Assembly (NCBI GenBank): GCA_963682025.1
Contig: OY821519.1
Span: 106,314,099-106,378,098 of the forward strand
Direction: 5' to 3'
From: Cordilura impudica
Lineage: Eukaryota > Arthropoda > Insecta > Diptera > Scathophagidae
Length of the DNA stretch: 64,000 nucleotides
The notes below the pieces were generated by a model. The model was not told the origin of the DNA, did not search any database, and worked only from the letters and a program-made list of their open reading frames with translations. Below are positions 35,256-47,469 of the stretch, one piece after another (positions within the stretch are counted from its first letter, which is position 1; the number at the start of each line of letters is the position of its first letter). The position numbers and the translations under genes are program-made.

Positions 35256-36180
35256 ATAAGCTATAATTTTGAATTTCTAATGTAAATATGTAAAGTTAAA
35301 TTTTATTTTGTACATAATAATGTAATATATTATTGCCAGCTCGTCTCAATAATGCCTTCTCGGCGCTGAGACTAACGTTATTAAATTGTAAATTCTTCCA
35401 TAATAGCTAGAAATAAAATTTTATATATATGGGGGATTTCATGTCAAGTGCACCAACTTTTGAAACCGATATCATCCGATCGGGATGAAATTTGCACCAA
35501 GGTTAGTCCTATTAGATAGTAGTTTAGACACAATTTTTCAACAAGATCGGTCCAGATCTCTCTGAGTTAAAGGGGATCAAAATTTGACATTTTGGCCAAA
35601 CAGGTGTTTTTTCTCATACATGTAATTTATTACCTATTGTTCTTAGAAAATTTTCTCCCAAAGAGTTTAGATAGCTATTTCTCCAATATTTCGGAAAAAA
35701 GTACTTAAAAAAAAAAAATTTTTTTTGTAGACTTTTTTTTTTTGCTAAATTAAAGCATTTTTTGCCTTTTTTTTCAAAAAGGGATTTTTTTTTTTTTTTT
35801 CATAAGAAAGCTTAGGATTTTTCCTTTAAGAGCTTTTTGGTCGCTTAGTGGGATGGGAGTGGGATATCTATCAAAATAAATGTTTTGTAACTCAACATAA
35901 CGTTTTTCAATTTTTCACAAATGCACTATTTTGAATTTTTTCCTATTTATGTCTAAAACCTTACAAATAAAACTTATACTGAGAAACTGGACAAACTAAA
36001 CTTTCCGAAGGTATATAACATACCTAACTAAAATTTTATACCCTCGATACTGTAATACCCAAAATATGTTAACCTCATGAAAAAAATCGCTTTTTTTCCA
36101 TAGAAATGTTGAAAAATTATTATTATTTATTTATTTTTAATAATAATTAAATTAATGTATAATAAGAATAATATTAAAAA

Positions 36181-36947
36181 TAACAAGTAAGAAAATTATA
36201 GTCGGTCTAGACCGACCATACGATACCCTATACCATGCGTTTAGAAACCGTATCTCCTAGGCCCAACTAACTGGACATAGAAAATAAGCAAAAACCAAAT
36301 TTGAGTGGGATTTTTATTAATTTTTTTGGTTGTAGATATGAAAAAGTTCATATCGGATGCTATATCTATATGGAGACTAGGTCCAAAAATGGACCGATCC
36401 TGATCATGTTTGGTAAAGTCTCTTGTATTTTCCAAAAATATATACAAACAAAATTTGAGAAGAATCAATGCAATATTTTTGTTTTTTAATAGATTTAAGT
36501 GAAGATCGGGAAGCAGCTCTATATGGGGCCGAAGGTATCATTTTTGGACTACTCATTAATGGATGTAATGAACACATACAAACCCAATTTGAGTAATATC
36601 TATATGACAATTTGGATCTTATTGCAATTTATGTCGATTTCATAGGGGTAATTTGTATGGGGGCTAGGTCTGAACATGGACCGTTCATCCCATGGCCGAT
36701 AAAAGCTTATATACCAAATTTCGTCAAAATATATTCAGATTTGCGACCTGCAGTTTGATTACAAGGTTTACATGGACACACTGACGGACGGACGGACGGA
36801 CGGACGGACATTGTTAAATCAATTCAAAAAGTGATTCTGATTCGATCAGTATAATTAAAGTTGGGTCTAGGTCAAATATTTTTGGTTGTTACAAACAGCA
36901 GCACAAAGTCATTATACCCAAACCACATAGTGGTATAGGGTATAAAA
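36181..36947 (-). mobile_element. HINE-B copy 3, nested in the long-TIR element
   Basis: Complete: AACAAGTAAGAAAATTATAG, palindrome region GTCGGTCTAGACCGAC, a shorter (GGAC)n run near 36784-36808 and the TGGTATAGGGTATAAAA end. Confidence 0.85.
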
Positions 36948-37075
36948 AGATAAATAATTTATTAAAATTTAATCTTAATTGCATTAGATCCATGTATATC
37001 ATAACTATTTTTATACTTAATTTATTGTAGCTGATGAAGTACTTTAGTCTTGTAAATTTTTAAATACCCAGTCTT

Positions 37076-38408
37076 TCATCCAGCTTTTTTGTCGCCTTTA
37101 TTTACGCGTTTTTTTGTCAATCCTTTCTTGGCGTTACTAGGTTCAGCTGTTGATTTCGCTGCTGGTTTATTTGTTGTCTTTGGAAAGAAATTGCATTGAA
37201 AAGAGGCAGAAAACTTTTTCAACTTGAGTCTTCCATCGACAAGCGGTATAAAAGCATGGTATTGAGCGGTGCTATCGATTGTTACCGCAGCATCGAATCT
37301 GCTCTTCAGTGTTTTCAATGTTTCCTGATGATCCTCTTTGCTACTAAAAACTATTTTAGTTTCTTTACAATAACTCTTTGCCCAATGGAATAAAGCAGTC
37401 GCATCTAAGATGCGATCTTGATGAGAGCACTGTAGGCTTCGCTTCGCTGCATTTCTTTTAAGGTTTGCTCCAATACCATCACATGCTCCTTTACCATGAG
37501 CAGTAGGATGAAAATGCCACTCAGCTGGCATTCCAAAATATTTTTCATGGGCCATAAGGTTTGCCAAGCTACTTTTGTTTTTAAAATGTTGACGAGCTCC
37601 GTCCGAAACGTAGTATACTTCCTTACTGTAAATTTAGATTTTAGAAATTTTAGCATTCTCTTCTGGTACTCATAAACTGCAACGGTATCATGTTTTAAAT
37701 AGTCGGATATGATTGCCACACTTTTGTGTTCCAGTTTTTCATCTTTCATGTAGTAAATAACTACTGTGAATATAGTTGCTTGGTCGTTATTGAAGTGGAA
37801 TGCTTGTATGGCATCCTGAAGAACATATTTATAGTTTTCTGCGAAATCATATGAAATAACGAATTCACCAGACTTCAAATGTATCTTCAAATCCTTGAAG
37901 AATGACCATTGCTCTTTGACTAAAAAGTCATGGTTTCTCAAGTTTAGCAATCCTGTACACATTTCTTCCACAAAATTATCCACATTTAAAATGATTGTTT
38001 TCAATGTGCATCTGTCTGAATCCAAGAATCAAATTTGACCTCCTCTATATATTCTCGATCTAAAGAGTTTATTAAATTTTCTTTGATGAATGTGGTTTTC
38101 GGGCAATTGGTACATTCACCTAAGTGGCAAGAAGTTGTTGCATTAGGACACATAGTCAATTTAAGGCAATCGCGGTAATCGTGTAAATCTTCTGCCGAAT
38201 CATCTGTTAAGTACTTTAAGTTGATTTCCTTCAACATCAGTTTAACATTTTCATGGTAAATGCAAACGCATACTGTGTGAGTTCCGCTGCTTTCTGCCAA
38301 AACGCAATGTTTTGGCCTCATTTGGGTTAATTTCGTGAAGCCAATTCTAACATCCTCATGTTCACATTGAAATGTTGCAAATAACTCTTTCAGGTTACAG
38401 ATAACCAT
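37076..38408 (-). pseudogene. Uncharacterised transposase-like protein (SYDFAENY / VSDGA / HGKGACDGIG)
   Basis: First frame (38408-38030): 'FTKLTQMRPKHCVLAESSGT', 'HTVCVCIYHENVKLML', then a Cys cluster (C-x5-C..SCHLGECTNC). Two single-base shifts near 38020 and 37615 separate it from the next parts: 'EFVISYDFAENYKYVLQDAI', 'SVAIISDYLKHDTVAVYEYQ', 'VYYVSDGARQHFKNKSSLAN', 'GMPAEWHFHPTAHGKGACDG', 'IGANLKRNAAKRSLQ' and a Lys-rich tail to 37076. I recall similar proteins as multicopy uncharacterised predictions in insects and cnidarians. The order Asp (YDF), Asp (SDG), Asp (CDG) suggests an RNase H-like DDD core; that is inference. The N-terminus seems missing. The superfamily is unknown to me. 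Confidence 0.7.
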
Positions 38409-39023
38409 TCTCTTCTGTTATGTTATGAAGGTATGTTACATACCTGCGGAAAGGTTAATTTGTCTAGTTTCTCAGTATAAGGTTAATTTGTAAGGTTTTA
38501 CACACAAATAGGAAAAAATTCAAAATAGTGCATTTGTGAAAAATTGAAAAACCGTTGTCTTGAGTTACAAAACATTTATTTTGATAGATATCCCACTCCC
38601 ATCCCACTAAGCGACCAAAAAGTTCTTAAAGGAAAAATCCTAAGCTTTCTTACGAAAAAAAAAAAAAAATGCCCTTTTTGAAAAAAAGGCAAAAAATGCT
38701 TCAATTTAGCATCAAAAAGTCTACAATTTTTTTTTAAGTATTTTTTTCCGAAATATTGGAGAAATAGCTATCTAAACTCTTTGGGAGAAAATTTTCTAAG
38801 AACAATAGGTAATAAGTTACATGGATGAGAAAAAACACCTGTTTGGCCAAAATGTCAAATTTTGATCCCCTCTAACTCAGAGAGATCTGGACCGATCTTG
38901 TTGAAAAATTGTGTCTGAACTACTATCCAATAGGACTAACTTTGGTGCAAATTTCATCCCGATCGGAAGACATCGGTTTCAAAAGTTGGTGCACTTGACA
39001 TGAAATCCCCCATATATAAAAAA

Positions 39024-39824
39024 AAAACAAGTAAGAAAATTATAGTCGGTCTAGACCGACCATACGATACCCTATACCATGCGTTTAGAAACCGTATCTC
39101 CTAGGCCCAACTAACTGGACATAGAAAATAAGCAAAAACCAAATTTTAGTGGGATTTTTATTAATTTTTTTGGCTGCAGATATGAAAAAGTTCATATCGG
39201 ATTATATATCTATATGGGGACTAGGTCAAAAAATGGACCGATCCCGACCATGGTTGGTAAAGTCTCTTGTATTTTGCGAAAATATATACAAACAAAATTT
39301 GAGAAGAATCAGTGCAATATTTTTGTTTTTTAATAGATTTAAGTGAAGATCGGGAAGCAGCTCTATATGGGGCCAAAGGAACCATTTTTGGACTACTCAT
39401 TAATGGATGTAATGAACGCATACAAACCCAATTTGAGTAAGATCTATATGACAATTTGGATCTTATGGCAATTTATGTCGATTTCATAGGGGTAATTTGT
39501 ATGGGGGCTAGGTCTGAACATGGACCGATTCTCACCAACAGCGTTCATCCCATGGCCGATAAAAGCTTATACACCAAATTTCATCAAAATATATTCATAT
39601 TTGCGACCTGCAGTTTGAATACAAGCTTTACATGGACACACAGACGGACGGACGGACGGACGGACGGACGGACGGACGGACGGACATTGTTAAATCAACT
39701 CAGAAAGTGATTCTGATTCGATCGGTATAATTAAAGATGGGTCTAGGTCAAATATTTTTGGTTGTTACAAACAGCAGCACAAAGTCATTATACCCAAACC
39801 ACTTAGTGGTATAGGGTATAAAAA
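39024..39824 (-). mobile_element. HINE-B copy 4, just outside the long-TIR element
   Basis: Complete, with (GGAC)n at 39643-39684. Very similar to the copies at 15423 and 36181, suggesting recent activity. It lies between the right TIR and a LINE 3' fragment. Confidence 0.85.
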
Positions 39825-39826
39825 TC

Positions 39827-40770
39827 TTGTGGATAAGGTAAAAAAACTTGGAGTTACATTTAATAAATATTTACACTGGAATGACCACGTTATGATTACA
39901 ACCGGAAAAATATATGGTATGTTAAGAAACTTATGGTGCACTCAGTGGTTCGTACCACTTCAAGTCAGAATGCTTCTGGCTAAAACATACTTAATACCAA
40001 CTTTACTCTATGGTTGTGAGTTGTTCTCAAGCTGTGATGCAACCAGTATGCGTAAAATAAACGCATCTTTTAATAACATTGCGCCATATATATTTGACAT
40101 ACCACGACTTGGTAGCGTATCTCTCTACGTTAAACAAATTGATGGTGTCACTTTTGAAAACCTTTTGAAGTGTATATCACTAATATACCTGCATAAAATT
40201 ATTTACTCTGGCCAACTCAAATAGCTTTAAGAAAGACTAAACTTTTTTAGGTCTGAGAGATTATTCAAATACAACATAAGGCTCAACTTTCGGAGTTACA
40301 CTTCTATATTAATGCCATATGAATTTGGAATCGACTACCCCCTCAAATTATTATCAGCAACGCAACTAAATTCAAACATAAAATATATGAATATTATAAG
40401 TAATTATTTTTTCTTTTATTATTTTATTGTTATTATTTTATTATTAATATTTATGTTCCTTTTTTCTTTGTTTTTGTTATAATATTATAATAATATTATA
40501 ATATTATAAGTAATATTATAAGTAATTATTTTTTCTTTTATTATTTTATTGTTATTATTTTATTATTAATATTTATGTTTCTTTTTTCTTTGTTTTTGTT
40601 ATATTAGGTAGTATTTTATTATTTTATTTTTTTCTTGTACATTGTAAAATTTAACTATAAGTAGTATTCAATACTTCTATATAAGATTAATCCTTTGTAC
40701 TGAATTATAATTTATGAAATTCAATAAATAAATAAAATAAATAAAATAAATAAAATAAATAAATAAAATA
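39827..40770 (+). pseudogene. LINE fragment D: C-terminal part and (AAATAAAT)n tail
   Basis: Open 131-codon frame: 'KKLGVTFNKYLHWNDHVMIT', 'LLAKTYLIPTLLYGCELFSS', 'SVSLYVKQIDGVTFENLLKC', which is the region after the RT thumb in Jockey/I-like elements. A degenerate end reads near 40270-40390. The 3' UTR contains an internal 122-bp-period duplication, and the element ends in an AATAAATAAAATAAAT microsatellite (40722-40770), the usual 3' tail of this group. HINE-B copy 4 abuts its 5' edge. Confidence 0.8.
40396..40604 (+). repeat. Tandem duplication in the LINE 3' UTR (period 122 bp)
   Basis: 40396-40482 and 40518-40604 are nearly identical (one C/T difference seen). They are separated by ATATTATAATAATATTATAA-type repeats that could have mediated slippage. 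Confidence 0.9.
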
Positions 40771-40979
40771 TAATCTCCCATGTTATTTTCATTCTGCAGT
40801 CCCTGATAACGTTGTTTCATGGTCTTAAGTTGTCCATGGTCTTAAGTTTTGACATTTTAACACCTCAAATTAGAAATTTAGAAAAACAAACAAACATGAA
40901 TAAAAGATTCATTTATTTGCTGTTTAACAATTTTTGTATAGTTTTCAAGCAAATCACGCAGGATTTCTTTGAAATTTGT

Positions 40980-42215
40980 ATTCCTGATGTTTCCTAGAAA
41001 TTTCGACAAAAATTTGTCGAATTGAATTCTATGCAGCTTCCTTATCTGGTGATAATAACTCTTTAAGGGTAGGACTTAGAAACAGTTTACGAAGGTGAGG
41101 TCTATCGAAAACGCCTTCACATATTTTTGCAAATGAAGACTCTATGTCTAGTGCTTTAACAAAATTTTTAACTAAGCCCAGCTATATATGTAATGGTGGT
41201 AAGATTGCATTGTCCTCTTTAATTAATTCAGGATACTTTACATTATGTAGGCCTAGGGTGCTTTCGTTTCCTGTTTTCCAATCCATTTTTATTTAGAGAC
41301 AAAGACAGAGAAAACAGCAGTATATTGTATAGCCAGCTTGGAGGCCTGGTAAAATAGCAACACCTTTTAAATCGCAACACACTTTCTGATTGTGCTTTTC
41401 ATATTTCAAATTTCTTAATAAAATGACCATAGTTTCATAAGTTTCTTTCATATTCATAATATGCGCCAATATGTAGTAAGGCAGCCTTAAGGCATTCTCA
41501 GTTGCTATCAACAAATAGCTGCCGGCCAACTGGGACAAATTTTTGGCCGAGCTTCTCCAGAAGACCACTTTTGTCATAACAAAACACAAATTATATTTTG
41601 TTGTATAAAAATTGGCATATAACTTATGTCGGTTCCGGTATGCAGTTGAATTAAGGTAATTTTCTAAGAAATTTCGCTCTCTAAATCGAAATTCTAAAAG
41701 GGCCGATTTCACTTTTGTTAGCTCTCAGTTAGCGCAAGTTGATTGTAAAGCTTCGGTCTTATCTCATCTAATTTGTTCTACACATGCTCGAAGATGATGA
41801 AGTTACTTTCTATTTTGATGTAGAACGGGCAGTGTAAATCCACCTGCTGAAATGGTACGGTAAGACCATTGCATATATTTTCCAAAACCGCTTTTAGTAC
41901 TTAAACAAAAATAGCAATCAGATTCATGGCTCGATGTTTCTCTCCACAGAAAATGTTGTTGACTTTTCTTGTGTGTTCTGTAAGTTGAGAAAAATTGCAG
42001 TGAGAAGGTGTATTTAAAACTTTATTGAAAAGCACTTACTGAGATTTCCATAATATATACTGAACAAGGTGTCCAGTATTGGTCAATGTTTTCTATCTTT
42101 ATTTTAAAATAATCGTTGTATTTAATTTGGTAATAAATTGAGAAATGGCGCAGTTTATTTTTGGTCATAAATTTGCCGCACACATAACAAAATATATTTG
42201 GCACTTTTGAAAGAA
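40980..42215 (-). pseudogene. Fossil of an uncharacterised multicopy 'FCYVCG' protein
   Basis: In minus-strand order: 'MPNIFCYVCGKFMTKNKLRH' (42204-42145, a CxxC finger), 'HESDCYFC' (near 41920), 'RNRHKLYANFYTTKYNLCF' (41640-41585), 'MKETYETMVILLRNLKYE', 'VCCDLKGVAILPGLQAGYT' with 'YCCFLCLC' (41460-41300), 'AILPPLHI' and 'GLVKNFVKALDIESSF' (41215-41130), 'GVFDRPHLRKL'. I recognise this block order from repeated, unnamed predicted proteins of insects and cnidarians; they look transposon-derived, but I know no assigned function. Frameshifts occur in almost every block. No terminal repeats found. Confidence 0.6.
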
Positions 42216-45200
42216 AGCTTTTGGTTCATTTTTTTTTACTTTTTTATTTTAAAATCTTGTCCGCAATCACTTGTTGAGAAATACTGGTTGTGCAAATTGG
42301 TGCCTTTATATACCTTTTTATAATCACATTTTTCCGGGTAGTCACATGTAGAAAAATTAACACCGATAGTCGCAAATAAGATGTATATAAATAAATTGTA
42401 TAGAGACAACACAATAAAAATGATTAAAATGAAACTTTATGTAATCGGTATGGTAGTACCTTTAAAAGATTTTCGGCTTTACACAAATTTGCGATAAAAA
42501 ATTTCTACACCAGGTACTTTCACTTCATAGGGAATAACACGAATTTATCCATGGACTTTCATGAAACAGCATTTTATTACATTACATGTAGCCTTAAGAT
42601 TTTGTACTAAAACTGATAAGTATTTGTTGCCTTCTATTTTTTATGAATTTTTTGAATTCAAAAATTTTACAATTTTGTGAAAAAAAAACTATTTTTTTTA
42701 CACTTGTGCCTCAATAATTCCAAAAGTAATGGCTAATGATATTACGAAGCCTTTAAGCTGGCGTAATTTTAAGTTTTTTAATGTATCGCATAATAAAATC
42801 GAATGCATAGTTCCAAAGTTACGAAAAAATGTATGGAGCAGCCTCTTCAAAATTTTCAAATTTTAGAAAAAAAAAAATGATGATTTTTGCAGTTAGGTGA
42901 CTATAGCGCATCGAAAGGATATAGTGGGTTTCAAAGAAATTTTTTCTTCTTGCATAGTGAAATTTTTAAAAATATATCCATTGTTAATAATAGAATAAAA
43001 AATGATGTGTTTGATACCTGTACATATCTTCCACTCTACTAATAAATAATGATCATACGCCCTGAACATGTTATGATGGTAAAAAGAACTTGATTAAAAA
43101 AGGGGAAAAATTAAAATATGTTGAATATTTCATTGGACAAAATAAGTTGAACTTGATTTGCTGTCCATAATTGCAACCGTGTGACGATTTTAAAGGTGTG
43201 TTTTGTGTTACGGAGAAGAAACACTGATTGATTACAGTCTACCAGCGCCTATGAAGTGGTGTAAATAATGAGGCGTTGCGAAGTAGACAAAAATGATCTA
43301 GAGCTTTTTTTGGGTCACAGATTTATTGATCCGCTCGTATTTAATTTATTTTCTTCGCAAACTAGGCTGTAACTTATTGTGCTTTCAACGATTTTAATCA
43401 CAATAATGGTACATTTGGTTTGGTTTTAAAACTGAAAAAATTTTTCCAAAGGATATCTTGGTGTACTTGTATATAATATCCACACAAGTGATCTTAAATT
43501 TTTTTTTTTGTAAGGGAAATTAAATGAAATTGTTCTGAAGTTGGTGTGTAAAATATAACATTTCACCACTCGATGTAATGACGATAAGAACTAAAATAAT
43601 ATATAAATAAAATTGTTAACACTAGATATTGCGATTAACCGAATAATATTATTTATACATTAAATTTTACAACAGATTTAAAAAAGAAAAATACATTTTG
43701 TGCAACAGCCAAAATCGGGATGAGATGAAACTACCGGGGAAAGTTATATCGGTCAAAAAAAAGTTATGTGTGTCCCGGCGTTTCACTGGGTCACGCCTAG
43801 GAATCGAGATATATCGATTTGAACTTAGTAAGTATCGTATAGGGGAATTTGTCACGTTTTGGGCTCCTTTGTTTGACATAACTCGAGAACTGCTAGTCCA
43901 ATTTTGCTGAAAAAATTTTGAAAATTTAAGTTACAATAACTTTAATTCACTTCCATACCATTTCTCAACACAATCAACAGTTTCGCAATTTTTAATAAAT
44001 TTGTGAAGAAAAAAATAATGTTTTGCCTAAAATTAAAATTTTGTATTTTTAAAAATCATGCAAAATCCAAAACGGGAAAAAGTGTCAAGTCTTATTACTT
44101 TGGCATAACGCAACAGAACCTGTGCAAAAAATGAGACATATATTATGAAAATCGATGGACCTGTTTTGCTTTCATTCACAATTAAGTGAAGGTATCTATC
44201 TCATTTTGAAGTAATGGCTTCTCATTGGAAAAAAAGATGATGACTTTTTTATGATACTGAGAAATAAAAAAAAAGTAATAAACAAAAGGTTATTTAATTT
44301 TTATGATAGCAGGAATAAACTAAAAAACGGTCATAAATGCGCACAGACGCTGAATTTATCTGCTTGTTCCTTCATGATACCTACTCCGTGCACAGACAAT
44401 TAAAGGGAAAAATGGAAACTGCACTTTTTTATTGATGTGGACTTTTCCGTTGCCTACCTGTAAGGGATTATTTATTTACAGAAATTCCACCCACATTTAT
44501 GAGTGCTCGTTGGAAAGTTATAAAATATTTGAAACGAACTTGAATGTGCCCTGGTTTTAGAAGGCTCAATCAGGTAAATATGCTCCATTAACAGATGCAT
44601 CCATTCATAAGTACCTGTCAGTTAAATATTGAAAAATATGTGGTATATATGGGTGTTCATTAGTACAGGGAGGCAAAAAAATCGCTCAAGTGCCAAGGAA
44701 AATCATATTCTAGGGATCAAAATATGAAACTTTGCCCATGGAACCATACCTCTAAAACGAATTATGATGTCCTGACTTTTGACCTGTTTCTTATATTCTG
44801 AATTAAGAGCAACCTTATCTTATACATCAATTGAAAGGTCTCAAGGTCGAGCCCTCGTAAATCACAAAAAATTGCAGCCATTGACTTCTTTTAGGTCATA
44901 GTGTGAGAATATTTCCCCATTGTTCCCCTTTTATGAATATTTTCACTCTATGACTTCCAAAAGGATAAAAATCAAATTTATTTGCATTTATGAACACAGC
45001 ACTTTGAGATCTTTCGAAAAAATACACATTTCCGAAAAAGGGCAAAAAAAGGCGACATTTTTTGTCAGAAAAAAAAATGGCATAAGTTTGAACTTATAGC
45101 AAATTATCAACACATATTATAAGTTTTTTCAGTTAAACTTTTTCAAATTTAAAATTTTTTGTTCACAGTTTATCATGTTTTGTAGAAACTTTAAGTATTT

Positions 45201-45860
45201 TAAATATATTTCCTTTTGAATTCTAATGTTTTTGGCATAGAATCATCGCAAATCTAATGAAGATAAGACAAGTTTTTAAATTATATCGGTATTATGTAAA
45301 AAAAAATCCCATAGATTATATTAAAAACACCTGGAACGACATTTTTTTTTTAACAAAATTTGTTTTTTATTTTTATTAGAGTAAGTGGATTACAAATTAG
45401 AAATATTTACGATATGCTTTTGATTTTCCGAAAAAACGGAAAAAATAATTACGATAATAAAATAAGAAAAAATTTCATCCTCGCTTATTTATTCATCTTA
45501 TAATTTTGTAAAATTGCATGAAAGCTACGATATGGTTACTCATGATTTATATATTTTTAAATTCATCTTCAAAAGATCTATAATTTGCTGCCTTTTGTAT
45601 GCAGTTTCTTTGAAAAAAAATGTAAAAGTACTGCTTTTTTTAAAATGGTCCAGAGCACTAACGGTTATCGCAAAACACGGAATATTTCGGGAACGTTCTT
45701 AGATAACACCTTAAATTATTTTCTGGCGGTCTCTGCGAAACGTTGTTTATAATATTTAGTGTACGACACAGGTGGTGGGTATCAAAGATTGGGCAAAGCT
45801 GAGTTTTAACTCATATCTCTTATAATTTATTAAATCTTTCCGTTACAGAAAAATATTTCA
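42216..45860. other. 3.6 kb with no recognised gene
   Basis: AT-rich with A- and T-runs; the longest frames are about 70 codons (43667-43910 on both strands) and lack motifs. The style (for example GTCCCGGCGTTTCACTGGGT near 43771, TTTGACATAACTCGAGAACT near 43872) suggests non-coding parts of DNA transposons, but no inverted ends were found. Confidence 0.4.
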
Positions 45861-45869
45861 AGGACCGTA

Positions 45870-46140
45870 AATAACAGTCATCCAGAAAATTTAAGCTCAA
45901 AAACTCTCAATGTTAAACTCGACGGAGACCTAAGTATACTGTCATAAACCAATAGATTCGTATTGAAGTGCTCTCTCAGAATCTATGACGATTTTTAAAA
46001 AATGATTTCAACTCCACAGTTAAGAGTTATTTTTTAATGAAAAAATAAAACATTGGATGAAACTTTTAAAAAGGGAGTTTTATTTTGCCGTCATAAAATA
46101 AAACTTTTTTGAGAAGTTTTTCTTTCTGTCTGAAATAAAC
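45870..46140 (+). repeat. Repeat D, copy 1
   Basis: Contains GTTATTTTTTAATGAAAAAATAAAACAT, GGGAGTTTTATTTTGCCGT and ATAAAATAAAACTTTTTTGAG. An inverted copy is at 51745-51960 and a small piece at 47378-47450. The paired AAACTC/GAGTTTTATTTT segments form a terminal hairpin. Family unknown. Confidence 0.6.
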
Positions 46141-46164
46141 CTCATCTTGTTTATTTTCTTATTT

Positions 46165-46952
46165 TTTTATATCCTATTACACTGTGGTTTGGGTATAATG
46201 ACGTTGTGCTGCTGTTTGTAACTACCAAAAATATTTGACCCAGACCCATCTTTTATCATATCGATCGGCTCAGAATCACTTTCTGAGTCGTTTCTGCGGT
46301 GTCCGTCCGTCCGTCCGTCTGTCTGTGTGTCCATGTAAACCTTGTAATCAAACTACAGGTCGCCAATATGAATATATTTTGATGAAATTTGGTACGTCAG
46401 CTTTCATCGTCTACAGGATGAACGCTGTTGAAATTGGTGAAAATCGGTCCATATTCAGACCTAGTCCCCATACAAATGACCCCTATGAAATCGACATAAA
46501 TTGCCATAAGATCCAAATTATCATATAGATCTTAGTAAAATTGGGTTTGTATATATTTATTGTTTCCATTAATCCAAAAATAATCCCTATTGGACAATTC
46601 TTAGTCATAGTCCCCATATAGAGCTGCTTCCCGATCTTCACTTAAATCTATCAAGAGAATAATAATATTGCACAGATTTTTCTCAAAATTTGTCTGTGTA
46701 TATTTTTTCAAATATGAGTGACTTTACCAAATATGGTCAGGATCTGTCCATTTTTCGACCTAGTCGACATATAAATATAGCACCCGATGTGAACTTTTTC
46801 ACATCTGCAGCCAAAAAAATTGATAACAATGCCATAAAAATTTGGTTTTTGATTATTTTCTATGTCCAGTTAGTTGGACCGAAGAGATAGAGTCTCTAAA
46901 CCATGGTATAGGTATGGTCGGTCTAGACCGAATATAATTTTCTTACTTGTTT
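46165..46952 (+). mobile_element. HINE-B copy 5 (forward orientation)
   Basis: Begins near 'ATCCTATTACACTGTGGTTT', has (GTCC)n at 46301-46320 and ends GGTCTAGACCGAATATAATT then TTCTTACTTGTTTTT. It has diverged more than copies 1, 3 and 4; the terminal palindrome carries mismatches. Confidence 0.8.
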
Positions 46953-47015
46953 TTGATAATGTTTTGAAAACTCATTTTTCGTTTTAAGGTTTTGCTAAAT
47001 ACATATTAAAGTTTA

Positions 47016-47260
47016 CTAGCAAATTCCAGCCCTCGAAATTCGAGTGCAAATTCTAGGAAATTTTATTTTTTCACTAAATAAACACCCTAAAGTTATGCCA
47101 CTCAATAAAAGCCAATTCACGAATAACACAAAAAAAAAAATAAAATCATTTTTATTACAAACAAATTAACTAATTTAATAAACACACACATAGTATTGTA
47201 TAATTTTATGTATCTGTTAGTAGCATAATTTTTTTCAATGATTAATTTTTTGTGGATTTG
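47016..47260 (-). mobile_element. Helitron C, copy 3 (3' part)
   Basis: On the minus strand it ends with palindrome CTCGAATTTCGAG (47044-47032), GGCTGGAATTTG, then CTAG at 47019-47016 followed by T. The upstream part aligns with the ACACATA..ACAATAC..ATAAAATTATACAAT block of copies 1 and 2. Confidence 0.6.
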
Positions 47261-47469
47261 GAGAAAAATTAGAATTTTGTGAAATATTCAGTAGATATAT
47301 TAGTGTTATGTGTTGTTGATCTGTGTTGGAATAACTAGTTTATAGTGTGTTTTTTATTGAATCTATCTGATATAGAATAAAATAAAACTCTGTTGAGGAG
47401 TTTTATTTTTTCGCCCTAAAAAAAAACTCATTTTGTTTATTTATAGAGTGTGTAGTAATTTAAGTTAAA

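Larger units (their letters stand above)
28383..35420 (+). mobile_element. CR1/Jockey-group LINE, two ORFs, split by a hAT element
   Basis: ORF1 lies at 28383-29340 and endonuclease/RT ORF2 at 32545-35255; the intervening 29449-32536 is a hAT insertion with its own 8-bp target duplication. A 3' UTR with TATTATTGCCAGCTCGTCTC (35329) and an AT-rich tail AATAAAATTTTATATATA follows. Length without the insertion is about 3.95 kb, close to full length. The long-inverted-repeat element at 35424 abuts its tail. Confidence 0.85.
35424..39018 (-). mobile_element. Long-TIR element carrying an uncharacterised DDD-type gene
   Basis: Two inverted arms of about 600 bp: left 35424-36028 begins TATATATGGGGGATTTCATG and right 38418-39018 is its inverse (...CATGAAATCCCCCATATATA). 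The arms match through CAAGTGCACCAACTTTTGAA, GATCGGTCCAGATCTCTCTG and the AAACTTATACTGAGAAACT block at the inner ends, with scattered mismatches. Inside are a minus-strand gene (38408-37076), starting right at the inner edge of the right arm, and a HINE-B (36181-36947). No clear target duplication is resolvable in the AT-rich flanks. Confidence 0.85.

Noticed and set aside
43667..43910. Overlapping 70-codon frames on both strands as a small gene
   Set aside because: No conserved motif, no codon bias, and frames of this length are expected by chance here.
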